Positions 1 through 6,982 of a stretch of 9,102 nt of DNA are shown here, in pieces. The notes beneath the pieces are model-generated. The model was given only the letters and a program-made list of their open reading frames with translations. It was not told where the DNA came from and ran no database searches. How positions within the stretch are numbered: the stretch's first letter is position 1; each line of letters starts with the position of its first letter. A program made the position numbers and the translations under genes. The stretch is from an uncultured Beijerinckiaceae bacterium (GTDB lineage Bacteria; Pseudomonadota; Alphaproteobacteria; Rhizobiales; Beijerinckiaceae): NCBI GenBank assembly GCA_937863205.1, contig CALMGA010000237.1, positions 1 through 9,102 on the forward strand, read 5' to 3'.

Positions 1-2
1 TC

Positions 3-464
3 CGCGACCTTGCCGGGGCCGAGGTCGCGACGGTGCGCCCGCGGCTGCTCAAGATAGCCGCCAGGGTGGTGGAAACGCGTCCCCGCGTGCGCCTCGCCTT
101 TGCCGCGGCCTGTTCCGAGGCCAATCTCATCGCTGGTCTCGCGTTGGCCTTGCTCGGCGACGGATCCGATCCACGGGGCCGAGCCCCTCGAAACGAAATT
201 CTTCCGTCTCTCCAGCGCCGCACCCTCATCATCAGAACCAACAGCCGGCGCTGTCCACCGACCACACCCTCGCGCCCTCCACGCTCGACGCCGCCGACCG
301 CCGCGCCAACCAACACCCTGATAGATTATGGGCGGCTAGGCAGCCTATTCGCCTGCTCAGTTCCCCAAATTGAACGACACGAGTTCAAGCCGTTCCACGC
401 TCGTATGATTGGGGCAGCGCAGCCGATACCGCCAGGCCAGTCGCCTGCCCTTGCATCGGGGTGA
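3..464 (+). CDS. IS1380-family transposase, C-terminal part (cut by window edge)
   Basis: The frame is open from the window edge. Its first 55-60 residues (RDLAGAEVATVRPRLLKIAA, then RVVET, RVRLAFAAAC and LIAGLALALLGDG) resemble the C-terminal end of IS1380-family DDE transposases, where a 'TIRLRLLKVAARVIE...RVRIAFAAACPEA' stretch closes the protein. The similarity fades after about nt 185. The following residues to the stop at 462-464 are rich in Pro, Arg and Thr and look like read-through into non-coding DNA, so the original stop may have been lost. The catalytic core would lie upstream of the window, so I cannot tell whether the element is intact. The first in-window start codon, GTG at 33, is internal to the homologous region and is not the true start. 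Family assignment is from memory of the family's C-terminal pattern. Confidence 0.6.
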   Translation, partial: RDLAGAEVATVRPRLLKIAARVVETRPRVRLAFAAACSEANLIAGLALALLGDGSDPRGRAPRNEILPSLQRRTLIIRTNSRRCPPTTPSRPPRSTPPTAAPTNTLIDYGRLGSLFACSVPQIERHEFKPFHARMIGAAQPIPPGQSPALASG

Positions 465-867
465 CGCCGGTCCTTAATGCAGGGATGTTCCGCGGGCGCC
501 CGATGAACGGCAGCGGGCAAGTCGGACTTGTCGCGGCGGAGCAGGCGAGCAGAGGTGGCATGGCGGCTCATCTTGGCAGGAACGCGACCGGCCTCCCTGC
601 CGCATCGCCACAATTTGACCGGAGGAACGGGCGTTGGCGTCGGGCGACGCATCGAACATTCAGCTCCTACCAAGGCGGAAGCCGCGCGACACTCAATGTG
701 CAGCCAGGGTCGGCGGTCCCCGGTGCAAATTTCCATTCGCTGGACAGGTCACAATCTCGACATACCTCTGCGATACCGAGCCATCGATCTTGATGAGCGG
801 TCATCGTCGGTCTACCATCGGCGCAATCAGACAAGCTGTTCAGATATTATAAAAAGGAAGTCGATAC
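465..867. other. Gene-less stretch between IS fragment and oxygenase gene
   Basis: I recognise no gene here. Several overlapping open frames occur on both strands, but their translations are Arg/Pro/Ser-rich and show no family motif, as expected of random GC-rich DNA or decayed mobile DNA. The last 80 bp become more AT-rich (for example TATTATAAAAAGG at 845-857) and lead into the ribosome binding site of the next gene, so a promoter for the oxygenase should lie in about 750-850. I cannot define convincing -35 and -10 boxes. Confidence 0.5.
854..860 (+). promoter_or_regulatory. Ribosome binding site of the oxygenase gene
   Basis: AAGGAAG lies 7 nt before the ATG at 868. It is a good Shine-Dalgarno match and fixes the start of the 2OG oxygenase. 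Confidence 0.75.
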
Positions 868-1674
868 ATGACGAAGTCGGAAGGACTTCATGCCAGCCAT
901 GGCGTCGAGAAGATCGTTACTTTGTTCGACAACCCGCATTATGCACGACTTGCGACTGAGTCGCGCGAGCACTTCAAGAATGCCGATCCATTCCCACATA
1001 TTGCCCTCGATAACTTCTTGCCCGATGATGTCGCGGCCATCCTGGGCGCAACCTATCCTGACCCTAACGACAGCACGACCCGCTGGAAGACACATTCGAA
1101 TAACAATGTTTCGCGCAAGTTCGTGGAAGACGTGTCGGCGCTCGCTTTGCCAATGAGGTTATTCGCGAACGCTGTTACCTCGCGTGAATTCCTGTTGTTT
1201 CTCGAAACGATTTCCGGGATCGACTGCCTCCTGCCCGATCCCTATTTCATCGGCGGCGGCGCGATGGCGACCGGCAGGGGCGAGTTCCTCAAGGTACACG
1301 CCGATTTCGACTGGCACCATAAGCTGCAGGCTCATCGGCGTCTGAACGCGCTCTTCTATCTGGCGCCCGACTGGCAACCCGAGTGGGGCGGTAACCTCGA
1401 GCTGTGGTCCAAGGACATGTCGCAGCGGGTTCAGAGCATCGAGCCAAAATTCAACAGAGTCGTTATTTTCGAGGTGACCGACGACGCCAATCACGGGCAA
1501 CCCGAGCCGCTTACGACGCCCGATTCTATCTACCGCCGGGTCTTCAGCGCATTCTACTATACAAGCCGGAAGTCAGACCATGACTGGAATGCCCCGCACT
1601 TTACGCTCTACAAACCCGAGAACTCGCCCTACGGCATGAGTTTGCAGAAGGATTATGCCGCAAAGGCTGAGTAG
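868..1674 (+). CDS. 2-oxoglutarate/Fe(II)-dependent oxygenase (prolyl-hydroxylase-like fold)
   Basis: A 268-residue cytosolic enzyme without signal peptide or membrane segment. It carries the facial triad of 2OG-Fe(II) oxygenases: H144-A-D146 in HADFDWH and the distal H209 in DDANHG, with R224 (YRRVFSAFY) placed to bind the 2-oxoglutarate carboxylate. WGGNLELW (173-180) and NRVVIFEVTD (196-205) are the usual core strands of the P4H-like branch. Such enzymes couple oxidative decarboxylation of 2-oxoglutarate to hydroxylation of a substrate. The substrate cannot be read from sequence; free or carrier-bound amino acids and sugar-linked groups are known for relatives. The ATG at 868 is supported by AAGGAAG 7 nt upstream. 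The next gene starts inside this one with a 20-bp overlap, so the two are probably cotranslated. The domain call is firm; the role in polysaccharide tailoring is inferred from neighbours. Confidence 0.88.
   Translation: MTKSEGLHASHGVEKIVTLFDNPHYARLATESREHFKNADPFPHIALDNFLPDDVAAILGATYPDPNDSTTRWKTHSNNNVSRKFVEDVSALALPMRLFANAVTSREFLLFLETISGIDCLLPDPYFIGGGAMATGRGEFLKVHADFDWHHKLQAHRRLNALFYLAPDWQPEWGGNLELWSKDMSQRVQSIEPKFNRVVIFEVTDDANHGQPEPLTTPDSIYRRVFSAFYYTSRKSDHDWNAPHFTLYKPENSPYGMSLQKDYAAKAE
1646..1652 (+). promoter_or_regulatory. Ribosome binding site of the aldo/keto reductase gene, inside the oxygenase gene
   Basis: AGAAGGA lies within the last codons of the oxygenase and only a few nt before the ATG at 1655. 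Its position inside the upstream reading frame points to translational coupling. The spacing is short (2 nt from the end of the motif), so a weaker or coupling-dependent site is possible. Confidence 0.55.
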
Positions 1675-2692
1675 GGCGCCGGACGGCGTCCCGAGCGGCG
1701 CGGCCGCCCCGGACGCGGAGTCTCAACGGCTCATTGGCCGGCCGAACCGGAGCCGGCCAAGCCACTTTGGCATCGGTTGCATGAATTTCGGTTGGCAGGT
1801 CGACGGCTGCCGAGCCCGCACCATCGTGCGAGAGGCGATCGAGGCGGGCGTGGACTTCTTTGACACATCCGTCAGCTACGGCCGCGGCGCGAGCGAGACC
1901 ATGCTCGGCACCGCTTTGCGCGACCTCGGCTGTCGTGACAACGTGATCGTCGCAACTAAGTTCGGCTCGCCCGCAACGCCCGACGCGCGCGCGCATGAGG
2001 TCGGCAACAGCCGCGAGATCGTCATCAAGCACTGCGAGTTGAGCCTCGCGCGGCTCGGCACCGACCGCATCGACTTGATGCAGATGCATCATCCCGATCC
2101 GGCGACGCCCTTCGAAGAAACGTTGGAGGCGCTCGAGACGCTCCTGCGCCAGGGCAAGGTGCTGCGGGTCGGGCTGTGCAATCTCCAAGGTCCGCAACTC
2201 GCGGCGGCGGTCGCCCTCGCGCAGAGCCGCGGCGATATCACGATCCACAGCCATCAGGTGCGCTTCAACCTCCTCGACCGGCGGGCGGAGGCTCAAGCCT
2301 TGGCCGAAGCGCGTGCCCTCGGCATCGCCAGCTTGGCCTACGCGCCCCTCGCCGAGGGTTTCCTGTCTGGCCGCTACCGCCGCGCGGAAGCATTCCCTCC
2401 CGGCAGCCGATTCGCCCTAGCATCGGCCGCGAACCGCTACGAGCAGCGGTTCACGGCCGATGTTGAAACCAAGCTCGCGCTCATCGACGAGGTCGCACGC
2501 GCATGCGGCGTCGCTCTCGCGACACTGGCGCTCGCTTGGCTGTGCCGCCGGTCCGACGTCGACCGGATCATCATTGGGCCGTCGACCGCGGCGCAGGTCC
2601 GAGCTTTAACGGCTGTCGAGGCGGTGACGCTCGGCGATGAATCGGTGCGTAGGCTCGACCAGATTGTTCCCCCGGGCACATTCCATGCGTAA
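1655..2692 (+). CDS. Aldo/keto reductase
   Basis: A 345-residue (alpha/beta)8-barrel NAD(P)H-dependent oxidoreductase. The catalytic tetrad is visible: D70 and Y75 in FFDTSVSYG, K102 in VATKFG, and H145 in DLMQMHHPD. Other family marks are the glycine-rich first strand FGIGCMNFG (38-46), QVRFNLLDR (201-209), AYAPLAEGFLSG (228-239) and the C-terminal cofactor-phosphate motif IIIGPSTAAQVRA (305-317). Relatives reduce aldehydes or ketones, including sugar and polyketide carbonyls; some act in deoxysugar pathways. The first 35 residues are poorly conserved in character (Pro/Arg/Ser-rich), but no better downstream start is evident. It overlaps the oxygenase by 20 bp, which suggests the two act on one substrate or pathway. 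The family is firm; the substrate is unknown. Confidence 0.88.
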   Translation: MPQRLSRAPDGVPSGAAAPDAESQRLIGRPNRSRPSHFGIGCMNFGWQVDGCRARTIVREAIEAGVDFFDTSVSYGRGASETMLGTALRDLGCRDNVIVATKFGSPATPDARAHEVGNSREIVIKHCELSLARLGTDRIDLMQMHHPDPATPFEETLEALETLLRQGKVLRVGLCNLQGPQLAAAVALAQSRGDITIHSHQVRFNLLDRRAEAQALAEARALGIASLAYAPLAEGFLSGRYRRAEAFPPGSRFALASAANRYEQRFTADVETKLALIDEVARACGVALATLALAWLCRRSDVDRIIIGPSTAAQVRALTAVEAVTLGDESVRRLDQIVPPGTFHA

Positions 2693-3067
2693 GCGACCCC
2701 GTCGTCTCGCGGTCGGCCCTGCAATGGTACGTTTCACGATGCTCGGCCGCGTCTCGACGGCTCCGGTTCGAGAAGCAGCATCGAAATGGTCGGGCCCGGT
2801 GCCGCGTATGGCGCCAACCTCGTGCCATCATCCGCCTTCGATGCGGACCCGGCGGCTTTGTCGTTGCGCCGCAGATCGCTGGGCGCTACATCGCAGACGA
2901 CCGCGCCGCTGCCTCGCGCGCTTCCTGATCGCACCGACACTTGCAAGGCAACGCGCGATGCGGATGGCCGCGATCTTGGCCAAACCAAGCGGCGGCCAAG
3001 CGTCCGCGACGGCTGGCAGTCCGATGATCGGTTCATTGTAGGGGCACATTCCTCGTTAGGAGCAGGT
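2693..3067. other. Gene-less 375-bp gap between reductase and methyltransferase genes
   Basis: I recognise no gene. The frame of the downstream methyltransferase stays open back to an ATG at 2786. That 94-codon extension has no Shine-Dalgarno site and an Arg/Pro/Ala/Ser-rich, unstructured-looking translation, so I read it as non-coding. Other frames and the minus strand also stay open by chance of high GC. The gap could hold the remains of a lost gene or a promoter for the methyltransferase, but I see no clear boxes. Confidence 0.5.
3057..3062 (+). promoter_or_regulatory. Ribosome binding site that decides the TylF-type methyltransferase start
   Basis: TAGGAG ends 5 nt before the ATG at 3068. 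It supports this start over the upstream in-frame ATG at 2786, which has no such site. Confidence 0.75.
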
Positions 3068-3790
3068 ATGACAAAACGCCGTCTCACCGAGCAGGAAACA
3101 CTGTACAACGCCGAGCGGGAGGCCCTGATCTCGTCATGTAGCCCGTCCTACATCGCGGATGCGCCTTTCGTGTTCGCCAACCGCATCCAGATCACGTCGA
3201 TGCTGTCGAGGATTGAGCTGTTCAAGATGATCCTCGACGTGCCGGGCGCAATCGTCGAGTGCGGGGTATTTAAAGGTAATTCGCTGATGCTGCATCTCCA
3301 GCTCTCGTTGCTGCTGGAGCCCTACGCCATCAATCGGAGCATCTACGGCTTCGACACCTTCGGCGGCTTCCGCAGCATTGACAAGGAGGCCGATCCGGCC
3401 GACATCAACGAGACGATGTTCTCGGATACCAACTCCGAGGTGCTACAGAAAAGTATCCTCCTTAACGACATCATCCGCCCGGTTAACCGCATTCCCCGAT
3501 GCGAGATCATCAAGGGCGACATCGTCGCGACGGTTCCCCAGTTCGTCAAGGATAAACCTGAGCTTTGCGTGGCGATGCTTATTCTCGACACCGACCTGTA
3601 CCAGTCAACGAAGGTAGCGCTGGAAGCATTCCTGCCATGCATGCCGAAGGGTGCGGTCGTCGTGCTGGATGAGGTCGCCTACCGGCACTTCCCCGGCGAG
3701 ACACAGGCCCTGAAGGAGGTCGTCGGCCTGTCGAATATCGAGCTGAAACGCTTGCCGTTCGACGCTTCGGTCGGATATTTCAGAGTCTAG
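3068..3790 (+). CDS. TylF/MycF-family (macrocin-type) sugar O-methyltransferase
   Basis: A 240-residue class I SAM-dependent methyltransferase. Motif I is VECGVFKGNSLM (63-74). It is followed by YGFDTFGGF (93-101), the metal-site strand LILDTDLYQST (171-181), and KGAVVVLDEVAYRHFPGET (194-212). This order is that of the TylF/MycF/NovP family, Mg2+-dependent enzymes that methylate hydroxyls of deoxysugars on macrolides, aminocoumarins or surface glycans. The usual 'DD' of the metal site reads D201-E202 here, a conservative change also compatible with metal binding. The chosen ATG has TAGGAG 5 nt upstream and gives the length typical of the family; the longer form from 2786 adds unrelated sequence. 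In this setting the likely acceptor is a sugar of a surface polysaccharide (inference). It ends close to the decayed transposase on the other strand. Confidence 0.85.
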   Translation: MTKRRLTEQETLYNAEREALISSCSPSYIADAPFVFANRIQITSMLSRIELFKMILDVPGAIVECGVFKGNSLMLHLQLSLLLEPYAINRSIYGFDTFGGFRSIDKEADPADINETMFSDTNSEVLQKSILLNDIIRPVNRIPRCEIIKGDIVATVPQFVKDKPELCVAMLILDTDLYQSTKVALEAFLPCMPKGAVVVLDEVAYRHFPGETQALKEVVGLSNIELKRLPFDASVGYFRV

Positions 3791-3920
3791 CCTGCAGCTT
3801 GATCAACTGCTTTTGGCCGTCTTGGTTGAGATAAGATGATGGCTGGCGAGAGCTGACAGGAGCAGTGTAGTGACTGCGGCTGACTTCCTCGGGTTGTCAC
3901 CGCTCGGTTCTGGCCTGGGG

Positions 3921-4716
3921 GCAGTCTGGCCAGCTTGCGAGGGTCCTGGGCAGTGGCGACGAAGAAGAACTTCTTCCCAGGTGTCGTGTGGTTCGCGCAA
4001 GCACAGCCGGTTGCGCTTCAGGCGCGCAAACAGCATCTCGATCTTCTTTCGCCGGCGCCGCGAGTCCAGGTAGGCGCCGTGTTGGCGTTGTCGCTCGCCA
4101 TCACCCGCGCCCTCGTGAATGGAAGAAGCGATCTTGCGCATCGGCTTGTTAGGACAGGAGCGCGGCCGTAGGATGCAGGCATTCCACTCAGTCTTGCGGG
4201 CTCAATATCTGGAGTGCCATCAGCTGATGGCCGCTTCTTAACGGCTTTCCCTGTCGATAAACGGCGCAGCTCGCGGCCGCTCGGGCAAGTGTAGATGTTG
4301 CGATCAACGTTATAAGTGTGAACAACCGTGCAACAGGGTCTGGCGCGATCTCGATGACATCTGCCGGTGGCGTTCCGCTGATGTGTCAGCAGGATCATCA
4401 TGCATGCAGCCTTTCGGTTCTCCTCCCTGATCCCCGGCGGCTTGGCTGTCGATCACACCGTTGAGGCAGCCTTGACCCAGGGTCCCGTCCCAGTGCTGTT
4501 TGACAGTCATGTGGATAGTCAGCACGCTCAAAGGTGCCGTCACTGCGCGCTGACTTGGCAAACACCAAGCCATGCGGGTGGATGTCACGCTCACAGATGA
4601 ATTAGGCGAGCATCTCCGCCAAGCATGAGCTGGCGCGTGCGATCAATCATGCGCTTGGCCGCAGTTACCTCTTCCTGCCGCACGGCGGCGGTCGCCTACA
4701 CATCCGAAATCATGGC
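3921..4716 (-). pseudogene. Decayed IS1182-like transposase (frameshifts, stops, deletion, insertion)
   Basis: Pieces of one transposase occur in order on the minus strand but in shifting frames. First comes ATAAVRQEEVTAAKRMIDRT (4695-4636). Then come AEMLA-stop-FICERDIHPHG and AKSARSDGTFERADYPHD, ending at 4506. After an unmatched block the order resumes with TYNVDRNIYTCPSGRELRR, then ARKTEWNACILRPRSCPNKP and RRRRKKIEMLFARLKR. The last piece is KKFFFVATAQDPRKLARL (about 3975-3922). The E in KIEMLFARLKR (codon 4039-4037) is where this family has the catalytic Glu of DDE. Damage seen: TAG at 4698-4696, TAA at 4604-4602, TGA at 4204-4202, one base lost near 4212, another frame change near 3980, and loss of about 10-15 residues after MIDRTRQLM. 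The N-terminal half of the usual protein is absent. The element cannot make a working enzyme. Family name is from recalled consensus; decay is directly visible. Confidence 0.8.
4318..4505 (-). other. Extra ~190-bp block inside the decayed transposase
   Basis: The two flanking pieces of the transposase (ADYPHD ending at 4506 and TYNVDRN beginning at about 4317) would be adjacent or slightly overlapping in an intact relative, so about 190 bp has been added. On the minus strand nt 4459-4406 reads GVIDSQAAGDQGGEPKGC. This resembles the first-Asp region of IS5/IS427-group transposases ('VIDSQSVK...GG.RGYD'). The block may therefore be a scrap of a second insertion sequence. The match is short and no terminal repeats were found. 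Confidence 0.3.
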
Positions 4717-4796
4717 TGTAAGGCAGCCTTTCCGACACGAATCGTCATGCTTAACCGCCGCTCGTGTGAGCTCGCATGTCGGGCGACGGACGCCGC

Positions 4797-5243
4797 TCAC
4801 GCGGTGTCCTGACCGGCGTTGATCCTGGCGCGCGCGAGATAGTGCCTCAGGGGATTGTCGATCGTCTCGGCTAGCTGCGAGTGCTGGCCGAGGTACCATT
4901 CGGTCAGGAAAAGCGGGTGTGGATCTCGCCGCTCCTGCGCGCCGTTCTCGACATAGTGCAGAAGCGGATTGACGCCTGCCGCCCTGACGTCTGGATACTG
5001 CTCCAGATACCAAGCACAGTCGAACATCCTGTTTGGTTTACGTCCTTCTCGCACTCCGAAGCGGATGAAGTGGAACAGCGGATCCATGCCTGCCGCGCGA
5101 ACGTCGGGGTAAGCCGCTAGGTAGTAGTCCGCATCAAAGAGCGAACTCGAACGCAGGGCGGCTGTCATCCCACGATGCTTGCGCGAGATGAAGTGCACGA
5201 AAATCTGCGACGAGAACGTACGGAGACGGTGTATTGCGATCAC
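4797..5243 (-). CDS. Short 'YPDV' tandem-repeat protein, probably a remnant of a glycosyltransferase-associated protein
   Basis: The product is about 148 residues from GTG at 5243. It consists of a basic N-terminal segment (RLRTFSSQIFVHFISRKHRG) followed by three 38-residue repeats, of the form FDADYYLAAYPDVRAAG, then DPLFHF and GVREGRKP. The third repeat is the most diverged (FLTEWYLGQHSQL). In alphaproteobacteria such repeats usually precede or separate glycosyltransferase or rhamnan-synthesis domains in proteins many hundreds of residues long; alone they have no known activity. Here the frame stops just after repeat 3, about 80 bp from the dead transposase, so the catalytic part may have been lost by IS insertion. 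The start is uncertain: the frame is open to TTG at 5435, an ATG at 5168 keeps all three repeats, and none has a strong Shine-Dalgarno site. The repeats are clear; expression and function are not. Confidence 0.6.
   Translation of the reverse strand: MIAIHRLRTFSSQIFVHFISRKHRGMTAALRSSSLFDADYYLAAYPDVRAAGMDPLFHFIRFGVREGRKPNRMFDCAWYLEQYPDVRAAGVNPLLHYVENGAQERRDPHPLFLTEWYLGQHSQLAETIDNPLRHYLARARINAGQDTA
4800..5138 (-). repeat. Three tandem 38-residue (114-nt) protein repeats
   Basis: Units on the minus strand are 5138-5025, 5024-4911 and 4910-4800. Each begins F-x-x-x-W/Y-Y-L and the first two share YPDVRAAG, a DPL/NPL-x-H(F/Y) turn and a G-x-x-E-x-R segment. Unit 3 keeps WYL, NPL and HYL but loses YPDV. 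The third unit is three nt short of a full unit before the stop at 4799-4797. Confidence 0.8.
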
Positions 5244-5764
5244 GTCCGCACCATGTCGAAAATATCCCAATAGGCAAATTCGGGGCGCCGCCGGACCGCC
5301 CGCGATCTCGATCCCTCCCAATGGCAGTCCAGAGTACTCATGCGGGCGGCGCAGACCTCGACCGTGGTACACCTGACGGGGTGTTTGATGGCGAACGGTT
5401 GTAGACCGGCGCAGCCCCGGATCGGATCGCGACAACGAGCTGGGACCGTGCGACGCCGCCGGCGCGCGAGCCGCCCCGGATGTAAGGGTCCAGAGTGCAG
5501 CGCGACGAGTCGAGTCTAGACTGCTTCGGCTGCTCCGTCCAGGCTTGGAGAACGGCTTCGCGGCACATCGGCTCTCGCATGCTCTTCAACTGGTGGGGGC
5601 GACGCGCAATCGCAGCTGTAGAGGATCGACTCTGTGATCGAGAGAGGAGGGTTGCGTCAGGGCTGGAATCTGAACAAGTGTCGCGCTCGCAGCCCGCTCT
5701 CTGCGTAGCGCCGCGCGAAGCGAAGGCGGCGGGGCTGCCTTGGTCGTCAGACAAGCGGAGGCCT
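5244..5764. other. Divergent gap between repeat protein and propeller protein
   Basis: I recognise no gene here. The minus-strand frame of the repeat protein stays open to TTG at 5435 and the plus-strand frame of the propeller gene stays open from GTG at 5495. Both extensions give Arg/Ser/Pro-rich translations without motifs, so part of one or both genes could begin earlier than I have drawn them. Because the two genes diverge, their promoters should lie here, but I cannot place them. Confidence 0.45.
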
Positions 5765-6982
5765 GTGATCGGCTCGTTCAAGCCAGCCTGCCCGGCATCG
5801 GGCGCCGCGGGAAGAAGCGACCGTCGCGTCCGATCTTGCCCGCGTGCTGAACGGCGCTCCAGCGGGACCGTTCGGCCAACTGCGCGCCAGCGGTTCGCGG
5901 GTCGGCAAATCCTACTGCGCCTGCTGCTGCTCCTTTCATTCGCTATCCGGCCGAATGGGAGTCTCGCCGTTGAGATAGGAGGTGCGGACCTCTCGCTCGC
6001 ACGCCAAACCGTCACCGACGCGACCCTAGTGCGGCGGCAGTCGTACAACTACGCCCCCGCCGTCATCCACGAACCGTCCGGCTACCACCTCTACTGGTGC
6101 GGCGGCGTCGCCGGCGACTTCATTCTGCATCTCGGCGCCAAGACGCTCGACGGCCCGTGGACGGCGGCGACCGCCGGGCAGGTAGCCGATGAAGCGCTTC
6201 GGCCGACGAACCATCCCCAGGACTTCGACGCGCTGCACACCTGCGATCCCAACGTGATCAAGGTCGGTAAGCGCTACTACCTCTATTACACGGCCGAGCA
6301 GGCTGACGGCGGCCTGAGCACGATCGGTGTCGCCGTTAGCAGTGATGCCGTCCATTTTGAGCGGATCGGCTCCGGTCGACCGATCGTATCGTCGGCCATG
6401 ACCAACAGAGAGTGGGCCGCCCGCAAGCTGACCTACGGCGCCGGGCAGCCGGCGGCGGTCATGGTTGGATCCTACGTCTACCTGCTGTTCACCGACAGCA
6501 CCGGCAGCGGCGCCAACCCTGTCAACGGGGCAGGCCAATTCGTTCTTCGCTCGCGCGATCCGAGCTTCGGCACAAATGTAGAGGAGCTGACGGCCGGGGG
6601 CTGGGTGCCGCGCCCGCCCGGACAGCATTCGGCGGAGTACTCGGTGCTGGAAAGCTTTGGGATCGACCTCGGCTTTGATAGGGCGAGCGGCCTACTCGTT
6701 GCCGTGTCCGACAGCACACGGGATCAAGCCTCAGTGTACCTGCTGGAGCCTGAAACCTTCCGCAAGGTGGCCGGCAGCGCGCTGGCGCTACACTGGCGGG
6801 AAGGGCCCGGACTGGTTGTTGAGGCCGATAAGTCGCTGCAGCGGCGGCCGGCCTGCGACGAACTGGACCTGCGGGTTCTCGCGGCTCAGGGCCCGTCGGA
6901 CGACCCCTTCGGCTGGCACGCGATCGGGATGTCGGCCGCGACCTTCACGTTGAAGCACGCTTGCGCCGAAGGCCGCAGGTAA
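5765..6982 (+). CDS. Secreted five-bladed beta-propeller protein, glycoside hydrolase family 43-like
   Basis: About 405 residues from GTG 5765. A hydrophobic stretch ILLRLLLLLSFAI (49-61) after Arg residues and before SLAVEIGG looks like a signal peptide, so the product probably leaves the cytoplasm. The rest shows propeller-blade patterns of the GH43/GH32 type: YNYAPAVIHEPSGYHLYWCG (95-113), HTCDPNVIKVGKRYYLYYTA (158-177), YGAGQPAAVMVGSYVYLLFTDS (224-245, in part), then EYSVLESFGIDLGF further on. D161 in 'CDPNV' is in a position used for a catalytic or structural Asp in such families, but I cannot assign all three acids. Such enzymes hydrolyse furanosides or pyranosides in glycans; some are non-catalytic. 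The start is unsure: GGAGG at 5757-5761 precedes GTG 5765, but it leaves a long N-terminal region before the signal; the frame is open from GTG 5495. The fold is likely; the activity is open. Confidence 0.68.
   Translation: MIGSFKPACPASGAAGRSDRRVRSCPRAERRSSGTVRPTARQRFAGRQILLRLLLLLSFAIRPNGSLAVEIGGADLSLARQTVTDATLVRRQSYNYAPAVIHEPSGYHLYWCGGVAGDFILHLGAKTLDGPWTAATAGQVADEALRPTNHPQDFDALHTCDPNVIKVGKRYYLYYTAEQADGGLSTIGVAVSSDAVHFERIGSGRPIVSSAMTNREWAARKLTYGAGQPAAVMVGSYVYLLFTDSTGSGANPVNGAGQFVLRSRDPSFGTNVEELTAGGWVPRPPGQHSAEYSVLESFGIDLGFDRASGLLVAVSDSTRDQASVYLLEPETFRKVAGSALALHWREGPGLVVEADKSLQRRPACDELDLRVLAAQGPSDDPFGWHAIGMSAATFTLKHACAEGRR

Noticed and set aside
326..736. Long minus-strand open frame in the left gap
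   Set aside because: Arg/Pro/Ala-rich translation without motifs and no ribosome site; typical of chance open frames in GC-rich DNA.
845..850. TATTAT as the -10 box of the oxygenase gene
   Set aside because: It would put the transcript start inside the ribosome binding site, and no -35 box lies 16-18 bp upstream.
1601..2296. 231-codon minus-strand open frame opposite the aldo/keto reductase
   Set aside because: It lies antisense to a gene with a full catalytic tetrad; it is a codon-bias shadow.
2786..3067. N-terminal extension of the O-methyltransferase from ATG 2786
   Set aside because: No ribosome binding site, translation unlike a folded domain, and the ATG at 3068 has TAGGAG at correct distance and gives the usual family length.
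3796..3832. Possible hairpin (TCAAC...GTTGA) after the O-methyltransferase as a terminator
   Set aside because: Five-bp arms with a long loop, weak and not followed by a clear U-tract.
5338..6048. 236-codon minus-strand open frame opposite the propeller gene
   Set aside because: Ser/Arg-rich with no recognisable domain, and it overlaps the start of the better supported plus-strand gene.
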